Assembly (NCBI GenBank): GCA_015847255.1 | Contig: JADLZK010005815.1 | Coordinates: 124,001 to 188,000 of the forward strand | DNA from: Hyparrhenia diplandra | Lineage: Eukaryota; Streptophyta; Magnoliopsida; Poales; Poaceae | Direction of reading: 5' to 3' | DNA: 64,000 nucleotides | Part shown: positions 11,966 to 24,589 of the stretch, piece after piece | Numbering within the stretch: position 1 is the stretch's first letter | Layout of the letters: every line of letters starts with the position of its first letter | Translations under genes and position numbers: made by a program | The notes under the pieces: generated by a model | What the model saw: the letters and a program-made list of their open reading frames with translations, nothing else | Database searches by the model: none | Told to the model about the DNA's origin: nothing

Positions 11966-14407
11966 AGTCCCCGTTTGGAGAGCTGTGGTTTATTTTATCA
12001 TATTTCTAGCAAGAAAATTAAACTATTTTCTATTGGACATCAGCATCCAACTTGCATTCGAAACAGACTTGAAACGATGCCCCCAAGTACCCGCATAATT
12101 AATATCTAGTACTCTTTTGTTACTAAGCTGAACAAAGGTTATAAAGCTGCCGAACCTGTGGTATTCTCAGTACTTGTGTTTGTTTCCCTGGTGACTGATT
12201 GTGTTACTTGTGTTTATTTCAATTGCCGTGGAAATCGATCCGTGTAATCCATTGTTACCTTCACTCACACACGCGACGCCCTTCCCTTTCATCAAACAAA
12301 AATAATACCTCCCCACCACAAAAAGCACCCTTCTTTGACTGCCAGCACTGGGGTCACATTGGATCTGGGCTGCGGGTTGATTGTTGGTGCCTATGCAGAT
12401 GTGTGTAGACGGCAAATTGGACGTTGATGACAAGCGACCCATAAGCTGGGTTGATGACACACGTTATGGCAAGTGTGGCTATCCTCACTCGCCATACTCT
12501 AAATTCATCGTCTAAAAGTCAATATTTTGTCCTAGTCACTTATCTATACAAAGTTTTTTTCAAGACTCAACCCTACTTTATCACATCCTCTATATCTAGT
12601 ACCACTCCATGGGTCCCACACTTCAAGGCAAAATGACTATTATACCCCTTCTTTTGTACAATCCCCCCTTCCCCCTTCTTTCCTTCTCTTGTTTCTTCTC
12701 CATGCCGGCATTCTTCTCTTCCTCTCCCGAGCAGCAACGACCGGGTTGACTCTTGAGTACCTTCTAGCCAAACATACACACAATGTTGTCTCGTCTTGTG
12801 TGCGAGATAGGCGACCGGAGCTCGTATTAGGCTAGCTTCAATGTAAGTTTCATAAGTGTTTCTTGCACATTAAATAGAGTGTCATGTCAACACAAATAGA
12901 TCTTTTGCATGTATCCAGGAAAAGATAGAGGGGAAACATTTCATGGGGATGAAACGAGGAGCGGTGTTTGAAAATGTTGGAAATCATGTGAAACCCTCAC
13001 TGACATCCATTAGTTTGTTTCATGGGATTCTTTTCTTCTTCCTGTGCATGCGAGGAGGAAATGACAGGGAAGAGAGGAAAGAGACACGTGGTAGCCACAA
13101 AAGGCTATAAATAGCTCTATGTAACTGTGCAATAAAACTATCTATTGAGAGAGAGATCCCTCTCAGGTTAAGTTTCACTTCTAGGAAATGGAGAGATGAA
13201 ATCTTGCATTGACAATAATTTCTTTCTTTTTGGTCATTTGATAACACTAAAAAGTACCCCATACATTCCAAATTATAAGTTGCTTTGACATTTTTATAAC
13301 ACTAAAAAACATTCCTTAATGCCTCCGAGTTCAACATCTTCGCTCCTACCAACCGACTAGGTGCTTGCCCGCTTGCCTTGCTCCCCTGCGCATGTTTGTT
13401 TGATCTGTTTCTGTAAGGTACATTTAGAGCATTTTTGCAGTGATTTGGAGGTGTTAGTTAGTGTTCTTATTACGCAAAGTTTATTACATGACAGTGCGTG
13501 CGACGCGTGTGCCAGCGCGCCGCGCTAGAAAAGGGGAAGAAGACAAAGGCTCGCGCCCGAGAGGAAAGAGGAGGAGGTTGCACCCACGCCCCGCCCCTGC
13601 TTGTGCTAGAGACGAAGAAGCAAGCGACAACTAAGGTTCTAGCAATGGCAAGGATAGGGTTTTTATCTCCAAAGTGGCTCTAGAAGGGGGTTCGCACGAG
13701 GCGGCGCCTACATCCTACATGGCGGCGGCAAATAACCCAAGGGCGGCGAGTGAGCCTGCAGTAGGGTTGACGCCAAGTGGGAATTGGGTTAGGGAATGGC
13801 GGTGGGGTCATCGTAGCGGTGGTTGACAACGAGGTGTTGTGGACAAGGTGGGCGGAGTAGAGGGGTGGGGGCGTGCTGCGGGTCGTGGCGGCGAGGCGAC
13901 GCTCCAAAGAGCCGGGCATTGGTAGGGACGGGGTTGGGGTGGGGAGAGGATGAGGACAACACCAACGACGTTCCATGAAGTTAGGGCCTAGCAGTGTAGG
14001 GGCGGGCGGCAATCAATGCCATTAGGGTGGCGGGCCGGGTGGCGAGGTTGCCATTGACCGGGTTGGTAGGGTGGGGGAAGGAAGGGAGCGAGGTAGATGA
14101 AGGGTCCCGCCGCCCTGCGGTTTCAGTTGTCGTGACATGTCGCGCATTAAAAACATCCTTGTTAGATGGTGTTTGATTTACCGTAATACCCGAGAATACA
14201 TGTACGTTTCTTAAAGTTTTGATCCGCCTCGAAAGCAACTTCAAGAATTCGGCCTAACGTTGGTACCGACCTGCCGGAGGGGATTGCGGCCGGCATGACA
14301 TCGGCATCGATCTTAAACTTTGTGCGTTTCTTAGGGCTATAGCGCAACCTCAAAACTTCTAGCAAGTTGATTGACATAAACTTTGCACCTGTGCATACCA
14401 CATCGAA
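11966..14407. other. Intergenic; GC-rich patch at 13500-14130
   Basis: No intact gene. Around 12825-13230 the sequence resembles a MITE (start GGCTAGCTTCAATG), but I could not define both ends. 13500-14130 is a purine-rich, GC-rich patch with open frames on both strands but no recognisable motif, of the kind often found inside grass transposons. Confidence 0.45.
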
Positions 14408-14711
14408 GGCCCTATTTGGATCCATGAGTTAGAGTTAGTCCGGGAAGTTATTTGGGACTCAAATGGCCCTAAAGTATCTAACCATAAGGGTTAGATTGGG
14501 GTTAGTTGTATCTAACCCAACCAAAAAAAACTATCCCCCTAAAAGGTGCTAATTGGAGCTAGTCCAGGTTGGACCCATTGAAAAGTGACTTTTCACTCTC
14601 CCTCCACCCACGCCCTTCAATCTAACCCTTCCATCCAAATAAGATGGAAGGGTAGTCATGAGCTAAAACTAACTCTAACCTCTAACTTAGCTAGAGTATC
14701 TAAACATGACC
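14408..14711. mobile_element. MITE with GGCCCT/GGTCAT termini
   Basis: The left end GGCCCTATTTGGATCC and the right end GTATCTAAACATGACC are imperfect inverted repeats, and internal segments also repeat in inverted form (TAGTTAGAG/CTCTAACT-type words). The flanking bases are GAA on both sides (14405-14407 and 14712-14714), a possible 3-base duplication. The termini resemble Tourist-like elements, but GAA is not their usual TAA/TTA target, so the superfamily is uncertain. Confidence 0.6.
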
Positions 14712-17035
14712 GAAGTCCTATGACGCGAAAACTTTGGCAAGCAAATAGCTCGCCTCATAGTAGCCATATGGTTTTGCCATAAAAACGGGCTTACACAGCC
14801 TTGACAACCCTCGCCCAAATTGCCTTAACTCGGGCCACGAAACAAACACGTGCATATTTGTGGCGCCAAAGTTGTGGCGAACCGAGGTGCAGTTTGATAA
14901 CAAAACCAAACACGCCCTAAACCTGTCTTAAAATTTCAATGATTGGAATCCAATGACTTTATGTTCAAACAATTTAAGATTACACTCAAGGAGAACTAGT
15001 ATAAATCTAATCGCTGTCAGTGAAGGTAATAGTCATCTTGCAGATGCTACAGTGATACAGTTTAATACTACTTATTAAATGATGTTTCCATGTGGAGAGT
15101 AAATAAAAAAAGAGAATATATGGTTTCTGTTGATAAATAATTAAAAAAATAGAGAAGAACTAAATACATTTATATAGAGAGAAATTATTTACCTTTGGCG
15201 TTGTGGGCGGGCATTGGAGAGGGTGGCCTCGTGGTTATTGGGCTCCCCAAATACAAGGATTTAGGGAGAGAGAAAAAAACAGGCATGGCTAAAATAGGTG
15301 GGTAAGAGCATGTCAAAGAGAGTAGTCAAATTTACCTAGTGAGGTAGGCTCTCCAAAAATAGAGAGCGGGGGTGAAGGGATAAAGAGCTAGCCAATTTAG
15401 GGAATTATATTGAGAGTCTATTGGAGGATGTATTTTCTTACACTTTTTCCTAAGAAGATTTCAGGCAACACTTATTTTTATGATTTGTTATTTGTCACAT
15501 TAAATTTTTGTCCTTGTCTAACTATAGAAAATAATTGTTAATTTTAAATTGTTCTTGTGCCAACACATATAAAATTTTGTAAGGTTTGTAGTTTTGTTTA
15601 ACTGGTTTTTATTATTGGAACCGAAAAATTGCAGATTGTGTCTAAAGAAATTGTAACTAACTAAACCTGCACTTTTAGTATAAAAATATGTGCACTAGCC
15701 GAAGCCTGAAATAAAAAATTTAGCAAATCCCATTTTCTTAATAATAGCTAAATTTAGCTTTACAAACTAGTCTGTTGGACATGCTGCACGTTTGATGGAT
15801 TACAATTAAGGACAGGTCAAACAAAAATATATTATCGCATGAAGTTGCGGATCACATTTGGGGTGCTTTGCAATTGATCAAGCTGTTAGTTAACCTTTTA
15901 CATCATGCATGCAAATCAAATATTTGCCTTTTATTTTATTCGGCTGGAGAAAAGACGGGCCTACGAACCATGCATGCAAACCGGGAGGAGACTGCGGGTG
16001 CGGGGACAAAACGCTGGGAGAGGAGAGAGCCGGAGATGCGATTGTAGCGCTTAGTCATTTCCTACTGCCGGTAGACCTAAATATTTACCACTTTTAGTTG
16101 GTGTGATTTGCCAGATCTGAACATTTGTTGTTTGTTAGTTATATATAAGAGATAGAGATAATGATAGAGAGATAGAGATAAGATAGAGATAGAGATAGGG
16201 AATAGGATAGAAATTAAATCTGAAATTAAATCTTATGTAAAGATTTTCAGTTCAGCTTGAGTAAGATCAACTGACTGCACTAATAAGTTGGACTAATCTG
16301 ATGGTACAAAAAGGCAGGTCCGTTAAGATCTCACCTCCCACACACAAGCAGCCATGGCCGCCCTCTTCTTCCATTTTTACTTTCCAACCAAGACATAATC
16401 TCCTTTAATCCTTGGTCTTGCAGTCCAATGATCTCCCTTAAAGGAGAGAGTAGCACAACGTGTGCTTTCCATCTACAGAAACCAGACAGGCCACGGGGCG
16501 TTTGTGGGAGCCTCCCGGACGAGAAAGGTGAGACGTCTTATCACCGTTGCATGCAGATCGATTTTTTTTTCATGTTTCGATCCCGTTCTTGCGACCTTGC
16601 ACTGACAATTCCAGCGTATGGAAACTACGGATCATATCGTGGAGGTTCCTCGAAATCCTCTGAAACAGATCCAGGAGGACATAAGGTTAGAGATGGAGTG
16701 AGGGCAGATCCAAGAGGTGCTTATAGTTTTTCATATGAACTGGTTGATTTGGGACTTGGAGGATCTGAAAATATTACATGTCGACCTGCAATTTACAAGC
16801 ACACGATGATTTTCGGTGGCCATTACATCATAGTTTCGTTTAGTTTAAGATCTTGCTCCTCTATTTTACCTAATTCACAAACTGTAGCACCAATCGCTAT
16901 ACTGATTTCTGATGCAGAGTGGCTCGCATATGGTTGGGAAGAGGCCAAGGCAACATGTGCCCCTAGCACGCGTTGCGACAAAAGGCCCTAAGTATCATGT
17001 GCCCTAGAACGTGTTGCGACGAAAGGCAAGCAGCA
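14712..17035. other. Intergenic; MITE remnant and GATAGA microsatellite
   Basis: 15200-15432 contains words (GCATTGGAGAG, AGAGAGTAGTCAAATT, GAGAGTCTATTGGAGG) related to the MITE at 40610-40890. 16143-16200 is a degenerate GATAGA microsatellite. The frame at 16428-16991 (187 codons) has no recognisable domain. Two 38-base copies of a segment with GTGCCC(C)TAG and CGTTGCGAC words lie at about 16950-17030, just before the SINA-like relic. Confidence 0.45.
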
Positions 17036-17989
17036 GGCTGAGAATCTAGCCGAGACGAGCCAACTCCAGGCGGAGGAAAAGATCACTGTCACCATCAACG
17101 CCAACCTGCTGAAGTGTTGTGTATGCTTCGTCCATTGATGCCACCCCTTTTCCAGGTATGGATGATATGCATAATCAATCTCTCATGTCCAATGCTTCGT
17201 TATTTACCGGTTTTTGTAAGTTTCTGAGTTATTTGGAGTAAATCTAAACATCACTCGAGTGATTTAAGGTCTGTTTGCACTTGAACTTTTATACCCAATT
17301 TAAGAATGTATGTCACATGTTTTCTTCCCTAACTTGGCAAGGTTAGGGTTAGTGTTCAGGGGCTTACCTGGATCCTGTGGGCCTAGGGGTATCATTGGGT
17401 GAGGTGTCGTCGGTCATGCAGTGGGGTAAGGCGGTTGGGCAGGAAAATGTGGGGGCACGATAGCTTATAGCCGGCGACCTCCATCACTAGGTTCTTGTGG
17501 ACGACGCTTAGAGTTGGTGGGGTGCCACCGCCCACAAAAACGAGGCGTAAGATGGTGGCGTGAGGTAGCTCGAGCAAAGATGAAGAAGACGGCGAGGAAG
17601 AGGACCTTCTAGTGGTGTTAGGGACCAGGCCGCTATGGTTGGCAATCGGGAGCTACTAGAGCCCGATGGGGAGGAGAGTCGGAGTTGGTGTCGAGAGTGG
17701 GTGGTGGAAGCAGAGGAGCCAGAGTCGGGAGCCGATGTAGTGGGTCGCCAACAAAGAAGTGTTGACCACTCAGAGTTGGGAGTTGTGGGTAGCCGGTAGA
17801 GAATGACCTAGCGTTGCCATAACCCTAGCCTGAGGGCTTTGCTCCGCAGAGCAACGAGAGGAGAAGAAAGAGGAAGATGACGGGATGAGGGAAAGATCAG
17901 CAGCAACGATGCTATAGAAACTAGCTTGTGGTAAACCATGAAAAACTCAATCAAGGCCACGTGATCTCGATCCAACATCTAGGAGACAA

Positions 17990-18105
17990 GTGGGTTTTTT
18001 TTTCACTTTAACTCCCCCCCACCCACCCACCCACCCACCGGGGGGTCTAAATCTAACCCGTGTGTATCTAGGTGGGAGGGCTTAAGTGAAAAAACCCACC
18101 TATTT
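17990..18105. repeat. Foldback around a CCCA repeat
   Basis: GTGGGTTTTTTTTTCACTTT (left) and AAGTGAAAAAACCCACC (right) pair across about 115 bases. The centre contains a CCCA microsatellite next to a short G-run. It is possibly a MITE; it lies in the intron of the SINA-like pseudogene. Confidence 0.6.
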
Positions 18106-18416
18106 CCATAGAGATTGGATCCAAATCCTATGACCTTAATTGTAGTTTTCATAATTTGCTTACAAAGATGATTTCCATAGCATATGTTCCCAAGATCAAA
18201 GGGTATGGCCCCATAAACATAGGTAATTTTGATGAAACTCCCGACTCCATAGCCACCGAGAATTGTACCGGGAAAGCTTGGAACCCGGTACCCATTCCAT
18301 TCCTTTGTTTCACTTCTACCTTTTTAGTAGTGAAAACACTTAAGTCCAACCAAATACATCCTAATTCAACCGACATCTAGTGTACCCCTAGTCATGGAAG
18401 AAGACAACACCGCCGT

Positions 18417-18553
18417 AGGGGCGGAGCCACAAAAATTTAAAAAAACAGTGAAAAAAGGTAAATTTACACCATAATTGTAGCTACAATTCAAAGGTTCTTG
18501 CACCCACAAGACAAGTTGCACCCCCCCCCCCGATTTTTTCTAGCTCCACCCAC
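18417..18553. mobile_element. hAT-type MITE fragment
   Basis: The left terminus TAGGGGCGGAGCCAC and the right terminus CTAGCTCCACCCACTGG are the inverted ends commonly seen in grass hAT MITEs. A C-run (about 18521-18531) lies near the right end. No clean 8-base target duplication is visible, so the exact borders are approximate. Confidence 0.6.
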
Positions 18554-19791
18554 TGGGCGGGCAGGGCTCGAGCCTTGTCTACCGCTGCCGAAAGCATACA
18601 TGTGAAGCCCCTCCTAGAGTCCGGCCCTAAAATTTGAGCCGTAGATATAAAGAAACCAAGGGCTGAGATCGCTAGACATTTGTTCAGTCCGCCCTAAATT
18701 TTTTTTCTCGCTTCGTCCCCTGCGCCTAGTTGTCTACTACTTAGTACGGTTTTTTGTATCTATGAGCATTGTCTTAATTTCTTTGTACCATTCATTCAGA
18801 ATAAACAAATTGATCATCATGAAAGGGACCGACTCTTCGCAAAAGAAAAGGTTTAAAATACACATTTGTGGTCATAATTCCAAGTTAGACAATCGACATG
18901 TATTGTTAGGTGTTGAAAGTACTAGTAAAACTAGGAGGGAGCTATGTTGTTGTTAGGAAGTACAAATACACCTCTAAAAAAAAGGCAAAAATAGTATTTG
19001 AATTAAAAGTTCATTATATATGCACTCTTTAGTCTTTATGGCAAATGTCTATACCTCCTCTAATTTGCTCCAACCGTAAAACTCCTGTTATTTCACTTCC
19101 ATTTTCTCCTTGGTTGTGATGCGTTGTACGAAAGGCCATGTCTCATGCTCGTGGTGTTGCACCGAGGGGTACGAGGACGACGAGGTCGAATGCCTCATGT
19201 GTCGTGGAGCCGAGACGGCAACCCGCTGCAGCGCCATGGAACACATCCGCGGCCTGCACGCATCGCGTGTCCGCTCCGCCACCACGGGTGCGCCGAGATG
19301 GTCCCCTTACACGCCTGAAAGCAAGCCCACAAGGCGCCGCGGCACCCACGCCCGTGCCACTGCCCCATCTTCGATCGCGTAGGCTACGTAAGAAGCCCCT
19401 AAGGGCTTGAAAGCACGCCCAGCAAGACCACCCCCGATGTGGTCCGCACGGTCATCTCGCCGGTTACCTCACGCTGCTGAGGATGGGCGCGACACGAGCA
19501 GCCAGCGTGTTGATGCTCGGGCGACGACGCGGAGTTCCGGTCATCGCCTGACAGTACAAGCAGCTAGGGGCGCGGCCGCCGGTGGCGGCGCCGTGAACGA
19601 GTCCGCTCACGAGGAGGATTTCAAGCAATGGTGATCGAGGTGGTGCGAGGGGGCGTGTTGTCGCCTCCCCCTCCAGGAGACCCCCGACGCCGAGCGGCTC
19701 TGAGCCGCATAAAAAGAAGTCCTTTCTTGTTCGCCCCCCAATGAGACTTGGGACTCTCCTGAGGGCATCAATGTGTTTATCGAGCTGAAAT

Positions 19792-21428
19792 AAAGTCCCG
19801 ATTTAGGAAATAGTGGTTTGTTTTAGAGAGTTTTTATCAGGCTTGAAGGAACCGATGGTTCCTCCCGTGTATTCTCTTGTTGCTCTGTTCCTCCACTAAA
19901 TTCACGTAATTAGGGGTAGTTTAGTACTTTAATGTCTTTCGCCTTCTAATCAGCTTCTCCATCTCCCGCCGCCGCTCCTCCCTCCGCCACGATCTCCCGC
20001 CGCTCTCCCTCGCCACGGTTCTAGGCCGCACCGTCTCCTCCCCCGTCGCTTTCCATCCCCCATCCCGGTGGGATCGGCGTCAACTGTCACCGAGGCGCCC
20101 GGGGCGGCCAGCCACCCCATCCGTCAACCTCCCAGCCCGGCGGGATCTCCCTCCCCGGTGTCAATCTGCCGCCCGGGGAGCCGGGCGGCCGCCACCCCCC
20201 CGCCTTCAATCTCCCCTGCGCTCTCTCCCATCTCGCCGCCCCTTCCCAGCCCGGCAGCCCTGCTCGCCCACGGCCGCTGTCACCATTACCGTCTCCCCTC
20301 AGGGTTGCCGCCCACCCGCCCTCCCTACGGCCTCACGCGGCCGCTGCAAGCGTGCGCTCTTTGGAGGCCTCCCCGTCAGCAGCCATCCACTTCCGCCTCC
20401 GTGGAAGATCGCACCAACGCCGCCAACAAGCGGGGCCACATACATGCCGGTTGTCGTGCTACGCGAAACGCAGCAAATACAACAGGGTATGTCCAATTTC
20501 ATCTTCTACTCACGCATGGCTCACTCATGCTAGAAAAATGCTAATCAGACTGGCTACTTAAAATGGAACCCATGCTAGAAAAATGCTTCATGATGCAGTG
20601 ATGGCTTATTTGTCTTACACAACGAAGCTGTCAGTTTTTTGTTAAAAAAATTGTATGGAAGTAGTCTTCAGAAATGGTTTTAGGTTGTGCAGCAGCTCAA
20701 GCAAAATGTATTATGTTGTTGAAGGCGAATCCTGTAGTCACTTTATCTTAGAAACATGTTAAGGTTTCAGTTCTTATAGGAAATGATGTATTAGTTAGAT
20801 CCATTTTTATGCAGCTATAAATGTGCTAATGTCATGTTGAGCTTTTGTAAAAAAAAAAAAAATCAAGGTTTGGAAGATCAGTAATATGATTCGTGCACCT
20901 TTAGCATCAATTTTTAGATGGTCTGGTGACTGGTGATCTACTAGGGCTTGTACTTGTCATCACTTGCAGGATGGACGAAATAATTTATTCTAGAGTATGA
21001 TTTACAAGGGCACACAGATAGCATATTATGTGATGCAATATCCATAATTCACTAGTGATTGTTGCCATACTGAGGAAGCCTTCTCTTACACACATCTAAT
21101 TAATTCACTTTTTATATGTGACATGAGCTGAACAAGTGATGTGCCAACATAGCACAAGTACATTCACTAAACTAATGATGTTTCAATAGATATTTCAGTT
21201 AGGCCGATAACTTTGTATATTTCAGTGGATTGGGTACCTTTTGAGTCCATAGTAGATAGTACCAACAATTTGATGTGCAGTGTTTCTCTGTTCTAAATTA
21301 AGTGCATCATTGAAGTTCTCTGCTCTAAATCTGATGTATTTTTGAAATTTTTTGAACAGATGTCACTGCTATTGGTTAATTATCTTGTCTTATTTCGGGG
21401 CTTGTTCAGGTCAGCTTGATTAGGCAAT
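19792..21428. other. GC-rich segment then intron-like AT-rich DNA
   Basis: 19950-20490 is strongly C-rich, with an open frame of Pro/Ser/Ala composition (20068-20544) that looks like a 5' untranslated or promoter CpG region and not a conserved protein. From 20490 to 21415 the sequence is T-rich and intron-like, leading to an acceptor-like site just before the L18 relic. These could be the 5' exon and intron of that relic's parent gene; this is inference. Confidence 0.4.
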
Positions 21429-21607
21429 ATGGTTATCCCTCCACCAGCTAGAGCTCCTGCAAAGATTGGGAAGTTGCTTGGAGAGAGCTTTTGTCGCTCA
21501 AGGGTATCCCTCGCCAGACTCGCCTCCATGTCAAGAGATCGAAGTACCATGGCAAGGTCAAGGCCGTGATAGATTCTCTTAGAGATGCAGGTGTGAAACT
21601 GCTATAA
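21429..21607 (+). pseudogene. Ribosomal L18p/L5e-family pseudogene, internally deleted
   Basis: The frame opens with MVIPPPARAP, the N-terminus of the short plant L18p/L5e-family proteins of about 115 residues. It jumps directly to AKIGKLLGE, which in intact proteins lies roughly 65 residues further on. After a frame change near 21485 the other frame reads KGIP and then KYHGKVKAVIDSLRDAGVKL, followed by a stop at 21605-21607, exactly the family C-terminus. The gene has therefore lost its middle and is also frameshifted. The family contributes to ribosome structure (5S rRNA-binding fold). Confidence 0.75.
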
Positions 21608-23387
21608 CGAAAAACTTACCGTTATGGCAGAAGGAAGTTTGGGGCACCTCAAAAGCTGCTTTTTGGCGATCCATTAGTTTCCCCGACTGAATTTTCTCAT
21701 GGGTGCCTTGCTTGAACAATTTTTCGGTGGAGAGAACTGTCACAAAGGTTCTCGATAACTCAAAAGGTTGTGCCATATAATTTTGTTACATAGTCCTTCA
21801 GGGATGGAGATATAAGGTGCTCTGTATTGTCTTTTTTTTTTGAGATTTTGTGAACACAACATGTATGAAGAAACGTTAAGTATCTATACGCATGTGTACT
21901 GGTTTAATAGAGTGGTTATGGGGATAGACTTAACATCTTCTGGTCTATACTCATTGAGATATGCAGGCAAACAGCAAACTTTGTTTCAAGTGTCTATACT
22001 CATTGAGATATGCAAGCAAACAACAAACTTTGTTTCAAGTTTCAGTGTATTCGAGAAGAGATATGCATGACCCACGAGATCGAACACAAACTTTGGTACT
22101 TTTTTTCTTTTTGAAATGCTATTAACACTTTCGCTAGGAAGTAGTTGAACAAATATTATAATCTACACAATATTAGCATAATCTGTTTCAAGCCACATTA
22201 ATGACCAATTGACCATGACAATAATATGATTGATAACCATCACTGGGCACTGTTCTCGTGGGTGAAAATAAAATCTTCGTTGCACACAATACAATGGAAT
22301 ATTAACAGAAAGAAGTTTGTGCAGAAACTTGCCCACATTTATCATAGTGAAAAAAGTTATCTGCACCACCAGTTCTGAACAATTAGCAAAAGTTAGACGT
22401 TTGAGCGGCAACTGGAGGACTACCAAGTATGGTATAGTTACCAAGCTACACCGGTTTTCTCGCCCGTGTTACAAAACGAGCTATCTATACATTGCTAACG
22501 GACCTTAACCATCGTAGAAGTAATTGTAGTAAACTACTTATGTACATGAAAGGCCACGTGTTCCAGATAGAAGGAGCTTGCCTCGTTTTTTCACTCCAGC
22601 TTCATTCTCGATACCTCTCCCTCATCCAGTTCAAAGGCATCCACGCGTCCCGCAAAGTATGCTTTTTGCTTCTTCACAAATTCTTCCGTAACTTGGGTGT
22701 GCTTGCAAGGGGCGCTTTTGTTCCCAAGCAATCGTAAAACTTATAAAGTAATCCATCTTAAGTAGCAGAGCAAATAATCCATCAAGCTTTAGCCGATGAA
22801 GAGATGGGTCGCAAGATCCTTTTTTCCCCGAAGACAAGTGAATTTAACGATTCAAGAAATGAAATGAACTCAGACCGAACTGTTAGATAACAACGAAATA
22901 AGATTAAATATAAGGATCCAAGTCCTAGATAACAACGAAATGAACTCGACGCTTATTCTCGGGATAGTGAAAGACTTAACAGCAGTAACCTCTTCTAGTT
23001 TATATCACTAAATGTTAGTATACAACAAGCATTTCAGATTGAGTGTTACAACAATTCATTCATGTGAAAATAACAAGAATGGAAAGATTCCATTTCGCCA
23101 GGGGCAAACGGGGGCTGAACTCTTGTTACCAACAAGTGTCTTGAACCGATCAATGGTATTATGCATTATGCAACGTGCATACAGGATGCAAAGACCATTT
23201 AAGAGTAATGGACGTTGATTTAACAGTTCAGTAAATAAGATGAACTAAAGGGTCCCTAAAATCCTCGGATTCTCGAATTCCCTATGATTCTGAATTGTGA
23301 GACTATATGGTACATGGTATGCTTATTCTTTCGTAATTGTGAAAGACCTTACATCACAACCTCTTCTAGTCTATATCACTATATGTT
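21608..23387. other. Intergenic with direct repeats, no gene seen
   Basis: A 48-base direct repeat (CTATACTCATTGAGATATGC...TTTGTTTCAAGT) occupies about 21949-22040. The segment 22952-23150 recurs in diverged form at 23305-23590 (shared words CCTCTTCTAGT, TATATCACTA, GTTACCAA). No coding region is convincing. Confidence 0.5.
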
Positions 23388-23442
23388 TCTTCCCTTCCTT
23401 AATTGAGAGATAGTGCTGCTCCCGCTGTGTTTTGAAAAAAAA
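23388..23442 (+). mobile_element. Severely truncated retroposon (LINE-type 3' end) with 15-base TSD
   Basis: A 55-base insert ends in TGTGTTTTGAAAAAAAA. It is flanked by perfect 15-base copies of ATATCACTATATGTT (23373-23387 and 23443-23457). A poly-A end and a long target duplication are marks of target-primed reverse transcription, so this is a 5'-truncated non-LTR copy. The uninterrupted ancestral site survives in the related segment near 23005-23020. Confidence 0.8.
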
Positions 23443-23864
23443 ATATCACTATATGTTAGTATGCAACAAGTGTTTAAGATATTGAGTATTACATAAATTC
23501 CATCATCTAGAAATAACAATGGAATGATTTCATATCGGTCTAGGACAATCGGGGGCTCAACTATTGTTACCAAGAAGTGCCTTGGAACTACAAAGTGATT
23601 CCGATGCTGCCCCCCTTCTCAAGTAAATACTTATTAATTCTCTCGGTGATTAGGAATGTGCTCCAAGGTCCGGATGATCATGGATTTCTACCAAAGAAGG
23701 TCGCGAGGTGAGAGGTAACGGGCGGTGCTAAGTGCGGCCGAGGAGGAAAGCAGGGGATCCCTCAGGGTGCTACTGGTGACACATGGACCTTCCATGCCAA
23801 TAAGACTTAATCTATGACAATTGCGGTCATAATAGTTGTACAAGGAATTTTAAGACTAACATCG

Positions 23865-23998
23865 CTATAAATACCGCCCATCCGAACAATTCCTTCAAGC
23901 AACCAAGAGAAGAAATGGTTCAAACCGGGTGTGGTTATTCCTTACAAGTCAAAAGGCTCAATGCGTGCAAACATTATCAAGATAGAAAGATGGCGTGA
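23865..23998 (+). promoter_or_regulatory. TATA box with downstream 27-codon ORF
   Basis: CTATAAATA at 23865-23873 is followed about 42 bases later by an ATG in good context (AGAAATGG, 23915). The frame runs 27 codons to a TGA at 23996-23998, with no recognisable motif. It could be a decayed promoter and first exon. The evidence is only spacing and consensus. Confidence 0.3.
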
Positions 23999-24589
23999 AA
24001 CTGGTAAGAAAGTATAAACAAACTAATTTGTCATGAACCTAAAGATTTGAATTTTAGTTATGCCATACTGTTTTTTTTTTTTAATTGTGCATCTATGCAA
24101 GAGAAAGGACACACTAAGATAACCTGTAATATATAATAAAATAGCATCGTTGTTGCTTGAAGCAGAGCGATATCTGAAATCTGCTTTTGCAACAATCAAT
24201 ACTTCCGCAAAGATAGTTGAGATGGGCTTTCAACTTCTAATTCATAGTCAAGAGATGTTCATTTGAAACCGAAAAGTCGTGGCAAAACATGAATCTGTAG
24301 TTATACCTATTCAAAATGCAGTAATGGTACCAAAATACCCGTAAGTACTGAAAAAGACTATGCTAGAGCTAGACACGAGGGGTTCGGGTTTGCATATGAC
24401 AAGAAAAATATCGAGCTTCCCATCCTAAATGATAATGAGTAACTGGCAGCTTGATTGTGCGTGAGAAAAGACATATCTATGAGCTTCTTGTGAACTATGA
24501 TTATTGCTAAACCTAGTCATTGTCATCACAAAGACTTTATATCAGAAGAGAAATTGATCATAAATGAGTATCCTTATGAATCAACAACG

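Larger units (their letters stand above)
17036..19791 (+). pseudogene. SINA-like E3 ubiquitin ligase pseudogene (copy 2)
   Basis: Exon 1 (about 17036-17154) keeps a better RING start than copy 1: ETSQLQAEEKITVTINANLL followed by KCCVCFV. A C is missing near 17135, which breaks the frame before PPLFQ, and a good donor (CAG|GTATGG) follows. Exon 2 (about 19126-19791) begins CTKGHVSCSWCC and includes VECLMCRGAETATRCSAMEH, then loses frame repeatedly. The end FIELK and its stop are recognisable at about 19777-19791. The intron of about 2 kb holds a foldback and an hAT MITE. It shares the family and domain order of copy 1, so the two relics probably descend from a local duplication or cluster. Confidence 0.78.

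Noticed and set aside
16428..16991. 187-codon open frame
   Set aside because: No recognisable domain, poor composition and adjacent to a pseudogene; chance frame is the simplest reading.
18010..18042. CCCA repeat as an interstitial telomere
   Set aside because: Plant telomere repeat is CCCTAAA; this is a CCCA microsatellite inside a foldback.
20068..20544. 158-codon Pro/Ser/Ala-rich frame
   Set aside because: Composition follows the C-rich DNA; looks like untranslated or promoter sequence, with no conserved motif.
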